Below the pieces are notes generated by a model. That model saw only the letters and a program-made list of their open reading frames with translations. It searched no databases and was not told where the DNA came from. A stretch of 64,000 bases of DNA, from assembly GCF_002795805.1 (NCBI RefSeq), contig NZ_CP018799.1, positions 1,667,001 through 1,731,000 of the forward strand. The letters run 5' to 3'. Both the position numbers and the translations under genes were made by a program. Shown here one piece after another: positions 1-8,868 of this stretch (the first letter of the stretch is position 1; each line of letters starts with the position of its first letter). The DNA comes from Mariprofundus aestuarium. Lineage in GTDB: Bacteria; Pseudomonadota; Zetaproteobacteria; Mariprofundales; Mariprofundaceae.

Positions 1-1
1 T

Positions 2-2050
2 ATAGAATCAGCCAGCAAGGCACTGACTAAAAGTAACATTTACAAGGGTAAAATCACCAAGGTAGAGGCAAGCCTGCAGGCAGCTTTTGTCGAATACGGC
101 TCTGCCCGTCAGGGTTTCCTGTCACTGAACGAGATCCACCCTGATTACTGGAAGGATGGCGTTGATAAAAATGCCAATCCACGGAACCTCTCGATTCAGG
201 ACATACTGCAACCGAAACAGGAGATCCTGGTTCAGGTGGTCAAAGAAGAGCGGGGCAATAAAGGCGCTGCACTAACCACCCAGATTTCACTGGCCGGCCG
301 CTATCTGGTACTGAGCCCTAACACCACACGCGGCGGCATTTCCCGCAAACTATCTGATGAAGATCGCCGCTCAATGAAAGAGATTCTATCACAACTGGAA
401 GTTCCAGATAATATGGGGCTTATCATCCGCACCGCTGGCAAGGATCAGAACCTTGAGGCTCTGCAGCGTGACTACTCTTACCTGCGCCGATTGTGGGACG
501 AAATCCGCATCAAGAGCGAAACCACACCTTCCCCTGCCCTTATCTACCTCGAAGGTGATCTGGCCACCCGCGCTATTCGTGACCACTTTTCCGATGATGT
601 GCAGGAGATCTGGGTTGATAACCATGAAGTTTATACCCACACCAAAGCATTTGTGCATGCCGTACTCCCGGGTAAGGAGAAGCTGGTTAAACTCTATCGT
701 GGCAAGAAACCACTGTTCCGTAGCTACGGTATTGAACAGCAGTGCGAAGAGGTACATGAGCGCGAAATTCGTCTGCCAACTGGCGGCTCCATCGTACTCG
801 ACCCAACCGAAGCACTAACTGCGATCGACATCAACTCAGCACGTGCCACCAAAGGCAAACATATCGATGATACCGCACTTGCAATCAACCTGGAGGCTGC
901 AGAAGAGATTGCCCGCCAACTGCGCATCCGCGATATTGGTGGCCTGATCGTGATTGACTTTATCGACATGGCCAGCCGCAAACACGGCCAGCAGGTTGAA
1001 GAGACACTGCGCAAGGCATGCAAGGGAGATAAGGCCCGCATCCAGTTTGCCCGCATCTCCCGCTTTGGGCTTCTCGAGATGTCACGTCAGCGACTGCATC
1101 CGTCGGTGCGTGAGTCGACCACCGAGCCCTGCCCTCGCTGTCAGGGGCGCGGCTCGATCCGTGTTGTCGAATCAATGGCATTACAGATGCTTACACGCAT
1201 GGAAGATTGGGCCGAAGTGGGTAAGAAACCGACGCTGATCGTACAGGTACCATCGGACACCGGCGAATACCTGATGAACAACAAGCGGGCCAATATCGCA
1301 CGCATTGAAGAGGTGTATGAGGTTCAGATCACCCTTCAGATCCGTCCGGACTTGGATATTCCGCATTACCGCATCGAGCGTCAGTGGAGTGAAAATAACC
1401 AGCAGCGCGTTGAGGTGCTTGAAGACACAACCAAGCGTATCAAGCCACCGCGCTCCGGTCGCAAGCTCAAGCCTGTGAAACCAGTTGTGGGCATCCCTAC
1501 TCCGCCTCCACCTGAGCCGGAAGAGAAGAAGGATGGGCCGCTTAAGACATTAATCAATATGCTCACCGGCGCAAAGCGCAAGGAGAAGCTGCAGAAACAG
1601 GCTGAAGAGGAAGAGCTTCGCCTGAAAAAGGAAGCTGAAAGTACACGCAGGCGCCGTGGTGGCAGTGGTGGTGGCAGAAACCGTCGTCGCCCTTCGCCTG
1701 ACAAGAGCAATGAAGAGAGCACTTCAGCCCAAAGCGGCCAGCAGAAAGGTGAAGCCCAGAAGCCGAAACGCAAACGCACGCCTAAACCCAAGACAGAAAA
1801 ACCTGAAGCCGAAAAAATTACGGCCAGTGATGGCGGTGAGGCTACTGAGGGCAAACCACGCAGGCGCAGGCGCAGGCGTAGGCGTCCTGCCGGAAGTGAA
1901 GGTGGGGCAACACAAAACCAGGGGCAAGATTCTGGTGCAACTGCACAGCCTTCTCAGTCCAATGAACAGAGCTCCACCCCAGCTAAAGAACAGAGACCTG
2001 CAAACATTCAGGAAAAAAAACCTGAATCCGTTTCATCTCAAGGCGAGTGA
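2..2050 (+). CDS. rne: Ribonuclease E/G (5' partial)
   Basis: Endoribonuclease of RNA decay and rRNA/tRNA processing. The frame is open from base 2, so the start codon and roughly the first 25-30 residues lie outside the window; a GTG at 236 is only an internal codon. The visible part opens with the S1 RNA-binding domain (NIYKGKI, FVEYGSARQGFL). The catalytic DNase-like part carries the two metal aspartates in AIDINSARAT and VIDFIDM, followed by the zinc-link motif CPRCQGRG. The C-terminal ~200 residues are a Lys/Arg/Pro/Gln-rich low-complexity tail with a run of arginines, as expected for an RNA-binding degradosome-scaffold region. The stop overlaps the next start (GTGA), suggesting translational coupling to rluD. 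I cannot separate RNase E from a long RNase G, but the tail favours E. Confidence 0.93.
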   Translation: MESASKALTKSNIYKGKITKVEASLQAAFVEYGSARQGFLSLNEIHPDYWKDGVDKNANPRNLSIQDILQPKQEILVQVVKEERGNKGAALTTQISLAGRYLVLSPNTTRGGISRKLSDEDRRSMKEILSQLEVPDNMGLIIRTAGKDQNLEALQRDYSYLRRLWDEIRIKSETTPSPALIYLEGDLATRAIRDHFSDDVQEIWVDNHEVYTHTKAFVHAVLPGKEKLVKLYRGKKPLFRSYGIEQQCEEVHEREIRLPTGGSIVLDPTEALTAIDINSARATKGKHIDDTALAINLEAAEEIARQLRIRDIGGLIVIDFIDMASRKHGQQVEETLRKACKGDKARIQFARISRFGLLEMSRQRLHPSVRESTTEPCPRCQGRGSIRVVESMALQMLTRMEDWAEVGKKPTLIVQVPSDTGEYLMNNKRANIARIEEVYEVQITLQIRPDLDIPHYRIERQWSENNQQRVEVLEDTTKRIKPPRSGRKLKPVKPVVGIPTPPPPEPEEKKDGPLKTLINMLTGAKRKEKLQKQAEEEELRLKKEAESTRRRRGGSGGGRNRRRPSPDKSNEESTSAQSGQQKGEAQKPKRKRTPKPKTEKPEAEKITASDGGEATEGKPRRRRRRRRRPAGSEGGATQNQGQDSGATAQPSQSNEQSSTPAKEQRPANIQEKKPESVSSQGE

Positions 2051-3021
2051 GCAAGAGTGATTCACCCGATCCCATGATCATCTGCGCAAGCAGTGATCAG
2101 GATGGTAAGCGAGCAGATGCGGTTCTGGCTTCAGGCAGTGGCCTGAGCCGGAACCATATCCAGCAACTACTTAAGGATAATCATATTCTTGATAGCAATG
2201 GGGAGCCATTCACACAGCCCTCCAGACGCGTTCATGAGGGCGATGTTTTTACCATAAAGCTGCCGCCCATCCAGTCGCTTGAAATGTGTGGTGAAGATAT
2301 TCCCTTGGATGTCCTGTTTGAGGATGAACATCTTCTGGTGATTAATAAACCGGCAGGAATGGTCGTTCACCCTTCGCACGGCCACGACAAGGGAACCTTG
2401 GTTCATGCCCTTCTCCATCACTGCCCCAACCTTCCCGGTATAAACGGCAAGGAGAGGCCGGGTATTGTGCACAGGCTGGACAAGGATACCTCCGGCAGCC
2501 TGCTGGTTGCCAAAACCGAAATCAGCCATCGCAGACTCACTGAAATGTTTGCCACTCACGATCTGGATCGGCAGTACGTCGCTTGGTGCCGAGGCACGGT
2601 AAACTGGCGGGTAAAACGCATTGACCTTCCGCTTGGCAGGCATCCCCAGCAACGACAAAAGATGGCGGTAGTTCCCGGCGGCCGAGAGGCAATCACTGAT
2701 GCATGCGTCGAACATACTTATGGGCCATTCAGCCAGATGCGTCTGAAGCTGCATACAGGACGCACCCATCAGATTCGTGTTCATCTCACACATGAAAAAC
2801 TACCGATTCTCGGCGACCCGGTTTATGGACGAAGCTATAATCCCGGTTCCAATATCCCTGAACCATCGCGCAGCCTGATCCGGTCACTGACCAGACAGGC
2901 TCTGCATGCTGAGATATTGGCGTTCACGCATCCGGTCACAGGAGAAGCGCTGCATTTTAGTGCACCGCTACCCGATGACCTGCGCAAGCTCTCTCTCGCC
3001 CTAAAACAGAATTATGGCTGA
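2047..3021 (+). CDS. rluD: 23S rRNA pseudouridine synthase, RluD family
   Basis: Converts uridine to pseudouridine in large-subunit rRNA (E. coli RluD acts on helix 69). An N-terminal S4 domain (about residues 15-75, LSRNHIQQLLKD) precedes the RluA-type catalytic domain with the signature HRLDKDTSG, whose Asp is the nucleophile. The motif GRTHQIRVH lies near residue 240. At 324 residues it has typical length. It starts at GTG 2047, overlapping the rne stop by 4 bases, and its 3' end overlaps pgeF by 8 bases, so the genes are probably co-translated. RluC is an alternative, but the rluD-pgeF-bamD neighbourhood is the usual RluD context. Confidence 0.88.
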   Translation: MSKSDSPDPMIICASSDQDGKRADAVLASGSGLSRNHIQQLLKDNHILDSNGEPFTQPSRRVHEGDVFTIKLPPIQSLEMCGEDIPLDVLFEDEHLLVINKPAGMVVHPSHGHDKGTLVHALLHHCPNLPGINGKERPGIVHRLDKDTSGSLLVAKTEISHRRLTEMFATHDLDRQYVAWCRGTVNWRVKRIDLPLGRHPQQRQKMAVVPGGREAITDACVEHTYGPFSQMRLKLHTGRTHQIRVHLTHEKLPILGDPVYGRSYNPGSNIPEPSRSLIRSLTRQALHAEILAFTHPVTGEALHFSAPLPDDLRKLSLALKQNYG

Positions 3022-3778
3022 AGAGGCACTGCTACGCTCCAGACTGTTTGAGCAGCACAACATCATCGGACTGTTCACACAACGGTCTGGCGGGGTCAGC
3101 CCTCAACCTTTTGACAGTTTCAACTTCGGTAGCGGGCTCGGTGATTCGGAATGTAATATCGAGAAAAACCTGAAGGTACTTGTAGAAATCTGCGGGCTCC
3201 CCAACCGCCCCCATCAGGCAAAACAGGTTCATGGTACAAACAGTCAGCTGTTTGTCGGCCCTGGCTGCATACACCCTGATGAAGCGGATATCCTGATAAG
3301 CAATCAGCAGGGAACAGCTCTGGGCGCCCGCACAGCAGACTGCCTGCCGGTTTTGCTGGCAGATCCTGAGGCTGGCATCATTGCTGCAGTCCATGCCGGC
3401 TGGCGCGGCACAGCAGCTTCTGTCGTCTGCCGTGGCGTGGCGGAGATGATCAAACTGGGAGCGAGTAAGGGAAAGATTATTGCCTCACTCGGCCCATGTA
3501 TTGGTCCATGCTGTTTTAAGGTTGGAGAGGAAGCAGCAGATCAACTCTCCAACTGCTGCAAAGGTGCTGAAACCTGTATTTCACGCAGTAGTGATCTGCA
3601 TGCAGATATTAGGTCCATTAACCGACTGCAATTGCTCCAGTGCGGACTACATGAGTCTCACATTGAGAGCTTTGATGCATGTACGGCATGCCATCCGAAA
3701 CATTATTATTCCTATCGCAGAGACGGTGACAAAAGTGGCAGGCATCTGGGCGTTGTCGCACTGCCCGCGAATACGTAA
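3014..3778 (+). CDS. pgeF: Peptidoglycan editing factor / laccase-domain protein (YfiH)
   Basis: Member of the multicopper-polyphenol-oxidase-like YfiH/PgeF family. E. coli PgeF helps keep wrong amino acids out of the peptidoglycan stem; other members act as purine nucleoside phosphorylases. Visible family motifs are VHAGWRGTA, with the metal-binding His, the Cys in RTADCLPV, and the late DACTACHPKHYYSYRRDG segment with further Cys and His ligands. It has 254 residues and spans the whole domain. ATG at 3014 lies inside the end of rluD (8-base overlap), a conserved pairing. bamD follows after 11 bases. Confidence 0.88.
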   Translation: MAEEALLRSRLFEQHNIIGLFTQRSGGVSPQPFDSFNFGSGLGDSECNIEKNLKVLVEICGLPNRPHQAKQVHGTNSQLFVGPGCIHPDEADILISNQQGTALGARTADCLPVLLADPEAGIIAAVHAGWRGTAASVVCRGVAEMIKLGASKGKIIASLGPCIGPCCFKVGEEAADQLSNCCKGAETCISRSSDLHADIRSINRLQLLQCGLHESHIESFDACTACHPKHYYSYRRDGDKSGRHLGVVALPANT

Positions 3779-3789
3779 ACTCCGCAACT

Positions 3790-4524
3790 ATGAAGATTCC
3801 CTTCCTCCTCCACTTATCCATGCTCTCCATCCTGGCGCTCCTTTCCTCCTGCGCCTCCGACGATGTCAAATATACCGAGGCAAAAGATGAGTACGCAGCA
3901 GCCAAAGAACAGGTTAACAAAGGGAATTATAATGAGGCCGCTGCCGATCTTGATAAGTTCAGTGCTAACTTTCCTTACAGCAGTTATGCGACCAAAGGAG
4001 AGCTGCTTCGAATCTTCGCCTCATACAAGGGAAAGGAGTTCATTCTTACCGAAACATTGAGCAATAGCTTTGTCGAGCGGCACCCGACACACGTCCATGT
4101 TGACTACGCCAAGTATATGCTGGCTATGAGCCACTACATGCAGAAAGGATCCGAGGAGCATGATCCGACACATAATAAACTGGCCATTGAGGGCTTTGAA
4201 CAGCTGATCAAAGAGCACCCGGGAAGCCAGTATGCCAAAGATGGAAAATCCCGACTGCAAAAGCTCTACAATACGGTTGCCGAACACGAATTAGTCGTCG
4301 GTAAATACTATTTTGACCGCGAACGATATGTGGCAGCTGCCAACCGCTTCCAGAAGGTTGTTAAAGAGTACCAGACCACATCGGCCATCGAAGAGTCGCT
4401 CTACTACCTTGCCGCCAGTTATGCGGAAATGGGCATGTCAAAAGATGCCAGGCAGATGGCCATACTGCTCAGGCACAATTACCCGAAAAGCGACTGGAGC
4501 AGCAAGGTGAAAGAGTTCCTCTGA
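3790..4524 (+). CDS. bamD: Outer-membrane protein assembly factor BamD (lipoprotein)
   Basis: Lipoprotein of the BAM complex that folds beta-barrel proteins into the outer membrane. The N-terminal signal ends in the lipobox LSSC (Cys about residue 21). The rest is tetratricopeptide-like helical repeats, with family hallmarks NYNEAAADLDKFSANFPYS and HPTHVHVDYAKYMLAMSHY. The 244-residue length matches BamD/ComL. There is no strong Shine-Dalgarno before ATG 3790, so translation may depend on coupling to pgeF 11 bases upstream. Confidence 0.9.
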   Translation: MKIPFLLHLSMLSILALLSSCASDDVKYTEAKDEYAAAKEQVNKGNYNEAAADLDKFSANFPYSSYATKGELLRIFASYKGKEFILTETLSNSFVERHPTHVHVDYAKYMLAMSHYMQKGSEEHDPTHNKLAIEGFEQLIKEHPGSQYAKDGKSRLQKLYNTVAEHELVVGKYYFDRERYVAAANRFQKVVKEYQTTSAIEESLYYLAASYAEMGMSKDARQMAILLRHNYPKSDWSSKVKEFL

Positions 4525-4543
4525 TCTCGAAAGAGACTTTTCA

Positions 4544-4960
4544 TTGCTAAATTACCTGAAGAAACTGCCAGTTTCGATCATACTGCTTATCACCCTCATA
4601 CTCGCCTCCTGCAGTAGTGAAAAACAGGAGATTCATGAGGTTCTTGATGCACGTGATATTGCGTTCACTGCCCATGACACTGCCGCCTACAGTGCCCTTC
4701 TTCACCCGAATTACAACCACCTGAAGCAAAACAGTTCTGATGTTATCGAAAGGGTTAAACAGCTGTTTTCACAATTTGATATGATGGAGATGCATTCCAG
4801 AGATCGAACTATCTATTTTGTCGATGACACCCATGCCCAGTGCGAGCAGAGCTACAGGCTCAGGGTAAAGGCCGATAACAGGTGGCGAGAGATTAACCGG
4901 CGTGAACGCATCGAACTGACCAAGTCACCTGATGGCTGGAAAATCAGTGGCGGACTCTAA
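4544..4960 (+). CDS. Small lipoprotein with NTF2/SnoaL-like fold (predicted)
   Basis: A 138-residue protein of unknown function. It has a lipoprotein signal with lipobox LASC (Cys about residue 23). The mature part (HEVLDARDIAFTAHDTAAYSALLHPNYN and onward) has the pattern of NTF2-like or DUF4440 domains: an N-terminal helix, then strands with alternating charged residues (TIYFVDDTHAQCEQSYRLRV). The likely start is TTG 4544 after AAGAGA, since no in-frame ATG precedes the signal. It is last in the rne-rluD-pgeF-bamD series and meets fadE tail to tail with a 4-base overlap of stops. Confidence 0.65.
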   Translation: MLNYLKKLPVSIILLITLILASCSSEKQEIHEVLDARDIAFTAHDTAAYSALLHPNYNHLKQNSSDVIERVKQLFSQFDMMEMHSRDRTIYFVDDTHAQCEQSYRLRVKADNRWREINRRERIELTKSPDGWKISGGL

Positions 4961-7401
4961 ATAATATTGTTCTCTGACTTATTGGTCCACATATCGACCG
5001 GGAAGTCATCGACCATGATTGCACTCCTAACCGCCTCTTTTGAGGCAATGAGCAGGTCAGCCTCTTCCCTGTTGATCTCCTGATCCTTCACAAGCATATC
5101 AAGCCACTCGCTATAGGAGTGATCGGGTGTGTAAATGAATCCACTCTTGCGAAGTTTCGCTTCAACCGGTTCGACTTGAATGGTGAGATTCATGGCATAA
5201 TGAAGTCGTCCGGTCAGGTCCTCTTTGTCATCGGAGCTATAGATTCCATCCACAAGCCGTTCACGCGTTTGCGATGGCTCAATCAACAACTTGGCTATCT
5301 GGTGTGACAGGCGATCACCCGGAAGGCTCCGATGTTTGCCAAGCGGAAATGCCCAAGCCCGCATCTTCCATGCCACAGGGCGAATCGGGAAATTACGTAT
5401 CACACCATCAAGTGCCTGTTGAACCTGATAAAGCGCGAACTGGCATGACCAGTGCACCAGTGGAAGATCCTCTTCCATACGCCCCTCATCCTCAAATCGT
5501 TTGAGTACAGCAGAGGTCAGATAGAGATAGGCCAACGCATCGGCAAAACGTCCGGAAATTGCCTCCTTGCGTTTCAGCGCTCCGCCCAGCGTCAGCAAAG
5601 CCAGATCTGCCATTGCCGACATTGCAGCACTATAACGTCCAACCTGACGATAATAGGTTGCTGTAGCCCCGGATACCGGGGAGTGAGCCGCCAACCCACC
5701 TGTTAACCCATAGAGCACAGCTCTCGCCGCATTGGATATGGTGTAACCGACATGAGACATCAGCGCCTCATCAAAGCGAATAAGCGCCTCATCCGCATCT
5801 TCCAGTGAGGCTGCTTCGATCTCCTGCTGCAGATAGGGGTGGCAGCGCATTGCGCCCTGTCCGAAGACCATCATGCTGCGGGTCAGGATATTGGCTCCCT
5901 CCACCGTGATGGCTACCGGAATCGACTGGTAGGTGCGGCCAAGGTAGTTGGATGGACCGAGGCAGATACCACGCCCCCCATGTACATCCATCGCATCGTT
6001 GATCACCTGTCGCATGCTTTCAGTTAGGTAGCGCTTGGCGATTGCAGTAAGCACCGCCGGCTTCTCACCCTGATCAAGTGCTGATGTGGTCAGCCGTACC
6101 GTGGCGTCCATCATATAGGTAAGGCCACCAATCCGCCCCAATGCCTCTTCCACCCCTTCGAAACGCCCGATGGAGGTCCTGAACTGCTTACGCAAGCGGG
6201 CATATGCTCCGGTGGTATCACTGGCCATTTTTCCTGCTGCAGCACTGAGCGAAGGAAGCGAGATGCCCCGTCCGATGGAGAGGCGTTCCACCAGCATGCG
6301 CCACCCCTTGCCAATCATCTTCTCTCCACCGATGACCCACTCAAGCGGGATAAACACATCCACACCGCTATTCGGACCATTGAGAAATGCAATGTTCAGC
6401 GGATCATGACGTGCACCGATCTCCACACCTGGAAAATTGGTCGGCACCAGTGCACAGGTAATACCGAGGTCCTCTTTGTCACCCAGAAGGTGGTCGGGAT
6501 CGTAGGCGTGAAATGCCAGCCCCAACACCGTCGCGATTGGGCCAAGGGTGATATAGCGCTTCTCCCAGTTCAGCCTGAGTCCCAGCACCTCTTTGCCTTC
6601 AAACTCAACTTTACAGACAATACCGGTATCGGATATCGCCCCCGCATCGGAGCCTGCATCAGGGCCAGTGAGGGCAAAGCAGGGAACCTCTTCACCGCTT
6701 GCCAGGCGTGGTAGATAGTGGTCTTTCTGCTCTTCAGTTCCGTAGGCCAGCAGCAGTTCTGCAGGGCCAAGTGAGTTGGGTACCATCACAGTCACCGCAG
6801 CAGTAACACTACGGCTGGCTATCTTCTGAATCACACAGGCATGTGCATAGGCTGAGAACTCCAGACCACCGTAGGATTTCGGAATGATCATCGCGAAGAA
6901 ACCTTTGCCCCGGATATAGTTCCACACCTCTGGCGGCAGGTCGCGCAGTTCATGGTTAATCTGCCAGTCATCAAGCATGGAACAGAGCTCATTTACAGGC
7001 CCATCGAGAAAAGCCCGCTCCTCCTCACTGAGTTCCGGCTTCGGTGTTTTAAGCAGAATGTCCCAACTGGGATTACCCTGAAAAAGCTGTGCGTCCCACC
7101 AGACTGTTCCAGCTTCGACAGCATCACGCTCAGTCTGTGACATCGGTGGCAGTGCCCTGCGAATATATTCGAGAATCGGACTGCTTACCCTTTTTCTTCG
7201 GTTGTCATCAAGTCCAAGGGCCAGAAAAGTGACACCAATCAGAAACAGGAAAAGCGCCCCGATGGTAAAATCCATACCTGCGCCAATCAGCAGAAAGTCG
7301 ACAATGACAAGCAGAGCCAGCCAGATATGCAGGGAAAGTTTTGTGTGCACCAGAAGGAGAAGAACACCGAAGAACAGGGCCAAAAGCAGTATCCAGAACA
7401 T
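4957..7401 (-). CDS. fadE: Acyl-CoA dehydrogenase, FadE type
   Basis: Membrane-associated flavoenzyme catalysing the first step of fatty-acid beta-oxidation. Length is 814 residues, the same as E. coli FadE. The first ~60 residues form two to three hydrophobic segments. The dehydrogenase core follows, with ALTGPDAGSDAG, WEKRYITLGP, RLSIGRGISLP and DVHGGRGICLGPSNYLGR, the last being the FAD-binding part. A C-terminal DUF1974-like region closes the protein. ATG 7401 is preceded by AGGAGG at ideal spacing. Together with fadL upstream in the same direction it implies use of exogenous or recycled long-chain fatty acids. A terminator lies between the two, so fadE may have its own promoter. Confidence 0.93.
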   Translation of the reverse strand: MFWILLLALFFGVLLLLVHTKLSLHIWLALLVIVDFLLIGAGMDFTIGALFLFLIGVTFLALGLDDNRRKRVSSPILEYIRRALPPMSQTERDAVEAGTVWWDAQLFQGNPSWDILLKTPKPELSEEERAFLDGPVNELCSMLDDWQINHELRDLPPEVWNYIRGKGFFAMIIPKSYGGLEFSAYAHACVIQKIASRSVTAAVTVMVPNSLGPAELLLAYGTEEQKDHYLPRLASGEEVPCFALTGPDAGSDAGAISDTGIVCKVEFEGKEVLGLRLNWEKRYITLGPIATVLGLAFHAYDPDHLLGDKEDLGITCALVPTNFPGVEIGARHDPLNIAFLNGPNSGVDVFIPLEWVIGGEKMIGKGWRMLVERLSIGRGISLPSLSAAAGKMASDTTGAYARLRKQFRTSIGRFEGVEEALGRIGGLTYMMDATVRLTTSALDQGEKPAVLTAIAKRYLTESMRQVINDAMDVHGGRGICLGPSNYLGRTYQSIPVAITVEGANILTRSMMVFGQGAMRCHPYLQQEIEAASLEDADEALIRFDEALMSHVGYTISNAARAVLYGLTGGLAAHSPVSGATATYYRQVGRYSAAMSAMADLALLTLGGALKRKEAISGRFADALAYLYLTSAVLKRFEDEGRMEEDLPLVHWSCQFALYQVQQALDGVIRNFPIRPVAWKMRAWAFPLGKHRSLPGDRLSHQIAKLLIEPSQTRERLVDGIYSSDDKEDLTGRLHYAMNLTIQVEPVEAKLRKSGFIYTPDHSYSEWLDMLVKDQEINREEADLLIASKEAVRSAIMVDDFPVDMWTNKSENNII

Positions 7402-7475
7402 ACTAACCTCCTAGGGGTTATCAAATGGAATCAAAGCATTTGATTCTAGTATAGCCGTGAATCTTTCATTCCCCC

Positions 7476-7507
7476 AATAAAAAGGGGGGGGCCCAGAGGC
7501 CCCCCTT
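7476..7507 (-). terminator. Rho-independent terminator after fadL
   Basis: Perfect 8-bp GC stem (7486-7493 with 7498-7505) around a 4-base loop. On the minus strand it is followed by TTTTTATT. It lies 22 bases past the fadL stop and before fadE. Confidence 0.88.
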
Positions 7508-7528
7508 CCAAGCTGGTTATGAAACAAA

Positions 7529-8782
7529 TTAGAAACTGTGATTGATCGATGCCATAAGAATATGGGCATTTCCTTTATAGGTGCCGTTTTTCAAAGCATT
7601 TGTTCCGCCAGTTGACTGTGTCTGCTCTCTCTTGTTGATATGAACATAGGCGTAAGCGAGATCAAGTGTTGTATCAGGTGTGAAGTCGTAGCCATGGCCG
7701 ATCGATACAATATGACGGTCATTTCCTGGAATGGAAGGTGAGAAATCAACATCCTTGATCGGTGTAGGTGAAAAGATGTAGCCAAAACGGGCGCGCATAT
7801 TGGGCAGGTACTTCCATTCCGCACCCACCCTGAGATCGACGGTTGCCTTCCAGTTTTCAGGAATCGTATTCACATTGGTTCCGCCAGTCAGAACAGTCGA
7901 CAATGTAGAAGGAGTATACTGGATACGAATCTCTTTAAACGTCTTCCAGTTCACCCAATCGGCATCAAAACTCAACGTCCACTGTTCGTTCGGCATGAAG
8001 GCAAAACCAACATTCACCTGATCAGGAAGGGTAAGGGAGGTGTTACCTGTAGTCGTTGCACCAACCAGCAATGGACCAATAACAGGAACAGCAGCCAGAG
8101 CAGGCCCGCCAGTAATTAATCCATTTTTAATATCAACCTTGATCCTGCTGCGGTAAGTAACGCCGAAGTTGAAACCGTCACCTTTATAGAAGATGGATGC
8201 ATTGCCACCCCAACCATCGCCTTTGCCGCTCAGAAGCTGTGCAGTATTATTCAAATCTACTTTATTTACATAGGCGTAATCTACGCCTGCTGCAAAAGAG
8301 AGTCTGTCCGATGCCTTGAAAATAACACTCGGATTGACCATCACCATATTGATTCGTGAAAAGGTATTCTTGCTCGAAAAAACGGCTGTAGAGGGCCAAC
8401 TTGTCTCCAGTCCAAATGGGGAGTTAATACTCAGGGAGGCTCCAAGGCTCGACCCCTCATCCCAGTAGGTGAAGTAGGCATGAGGAACAAAGAATGTCCC
8501 ATTCTTTGCTTTCGTTGCCGCGGGATGTAACGGATTGGATGTATTGGTGGTAAAGTCATTGCTGGTAAGGATCACATTACTGCCAAGCATCAACTGTTTT
8601 CCCGTTGTGAACGCTACACCTGCCGGGTTATGCCATGCTGCAGATGCATCATCCGCCACGGCTGTAAATGCACTGGCCATACCTGTTGCCCGGGAAGACA
8701 TCTCGCCAACCATATAACCACCAGCCTGAGCAGTTGAGATGCCGGCAAACAGCATCGAAACCAATAGTATATTTCGCTTCAT
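7529..8782 (-). CDS. fadL: Outer-membrane long-chain fatty acid transporter, FadL/OmpP1 family
   Basis: Outer-membrane beta-barrel that takes up long-chain fatty acids or other hydrophobics. A signal peptide ends at AQAGG. The mature N-terminus (GYMVGEMSSRATGMASAFTA, then DDASAAWHNPAG) is the family's hatch/NPA signature. The C-terminus ends in Phe, as outer-membrane barrels do, and barrel strands with alternating hydrophobics run throughout. I chose ATG 8782: GGAGGAGGGA sits 6 bases upstream, while the upstream GTG (8788) would leave no spacing. Substrate is inferred from the family and from neighbouring fadE; aromatic-hydrocarbon channels (TodX) are the alternative. Confidence 0.88.
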   Translation of the reverse strand: MKRNILLVSMLFAGISTAQAGGYMVGEMSSRATGMASAFTAVADDASAAWHNPAGVAFTTGKQLMLGSNVILTSNDFTTNTSNPLHPAATKAKNGTFFVPHAYFTYWDEGSSLGASLSINSPFGLETSWPSTAVFSSKNTFSRINMVMVNPSVIFKASDRLSFAAGVDYAYVNKVDLNNTAQLLSGKGDGWGGNASIFYKGDGFNFGVTYRSRIKVDIKNGLITGGPALAAVPVIGPLLVGATTTGNTSLTLPDQVNVGFAFMPNEQWTLSFDADWVNWKTFKEIRIQYTPSTLSTVLTGGTNVNTIPENWKATVDLRVGAEWKYLPNMRARFGYIFSPTPIKDVDFSPSIPGNDRHIVSIGHGYDFTPDTTLDLAYAYVHINKREQTQSTGGTNALKNGTYKGNAHILMASINHSF

Positions 8783-8868
8783 GAACACTCCCTCCTCCTA
8801 GAAATCGTGTAAGTGCATAGAGGATAGACACTATTTCTATGGCTTGCAAACCGGATCTCGAGGGAGCG

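Noticed and set aside
1861-1890. CGCAGG tandem repeat
   Set aside because: It lies inside rne and encodes the Arg run of the C-terminal tail; it is explained by coding sequence.
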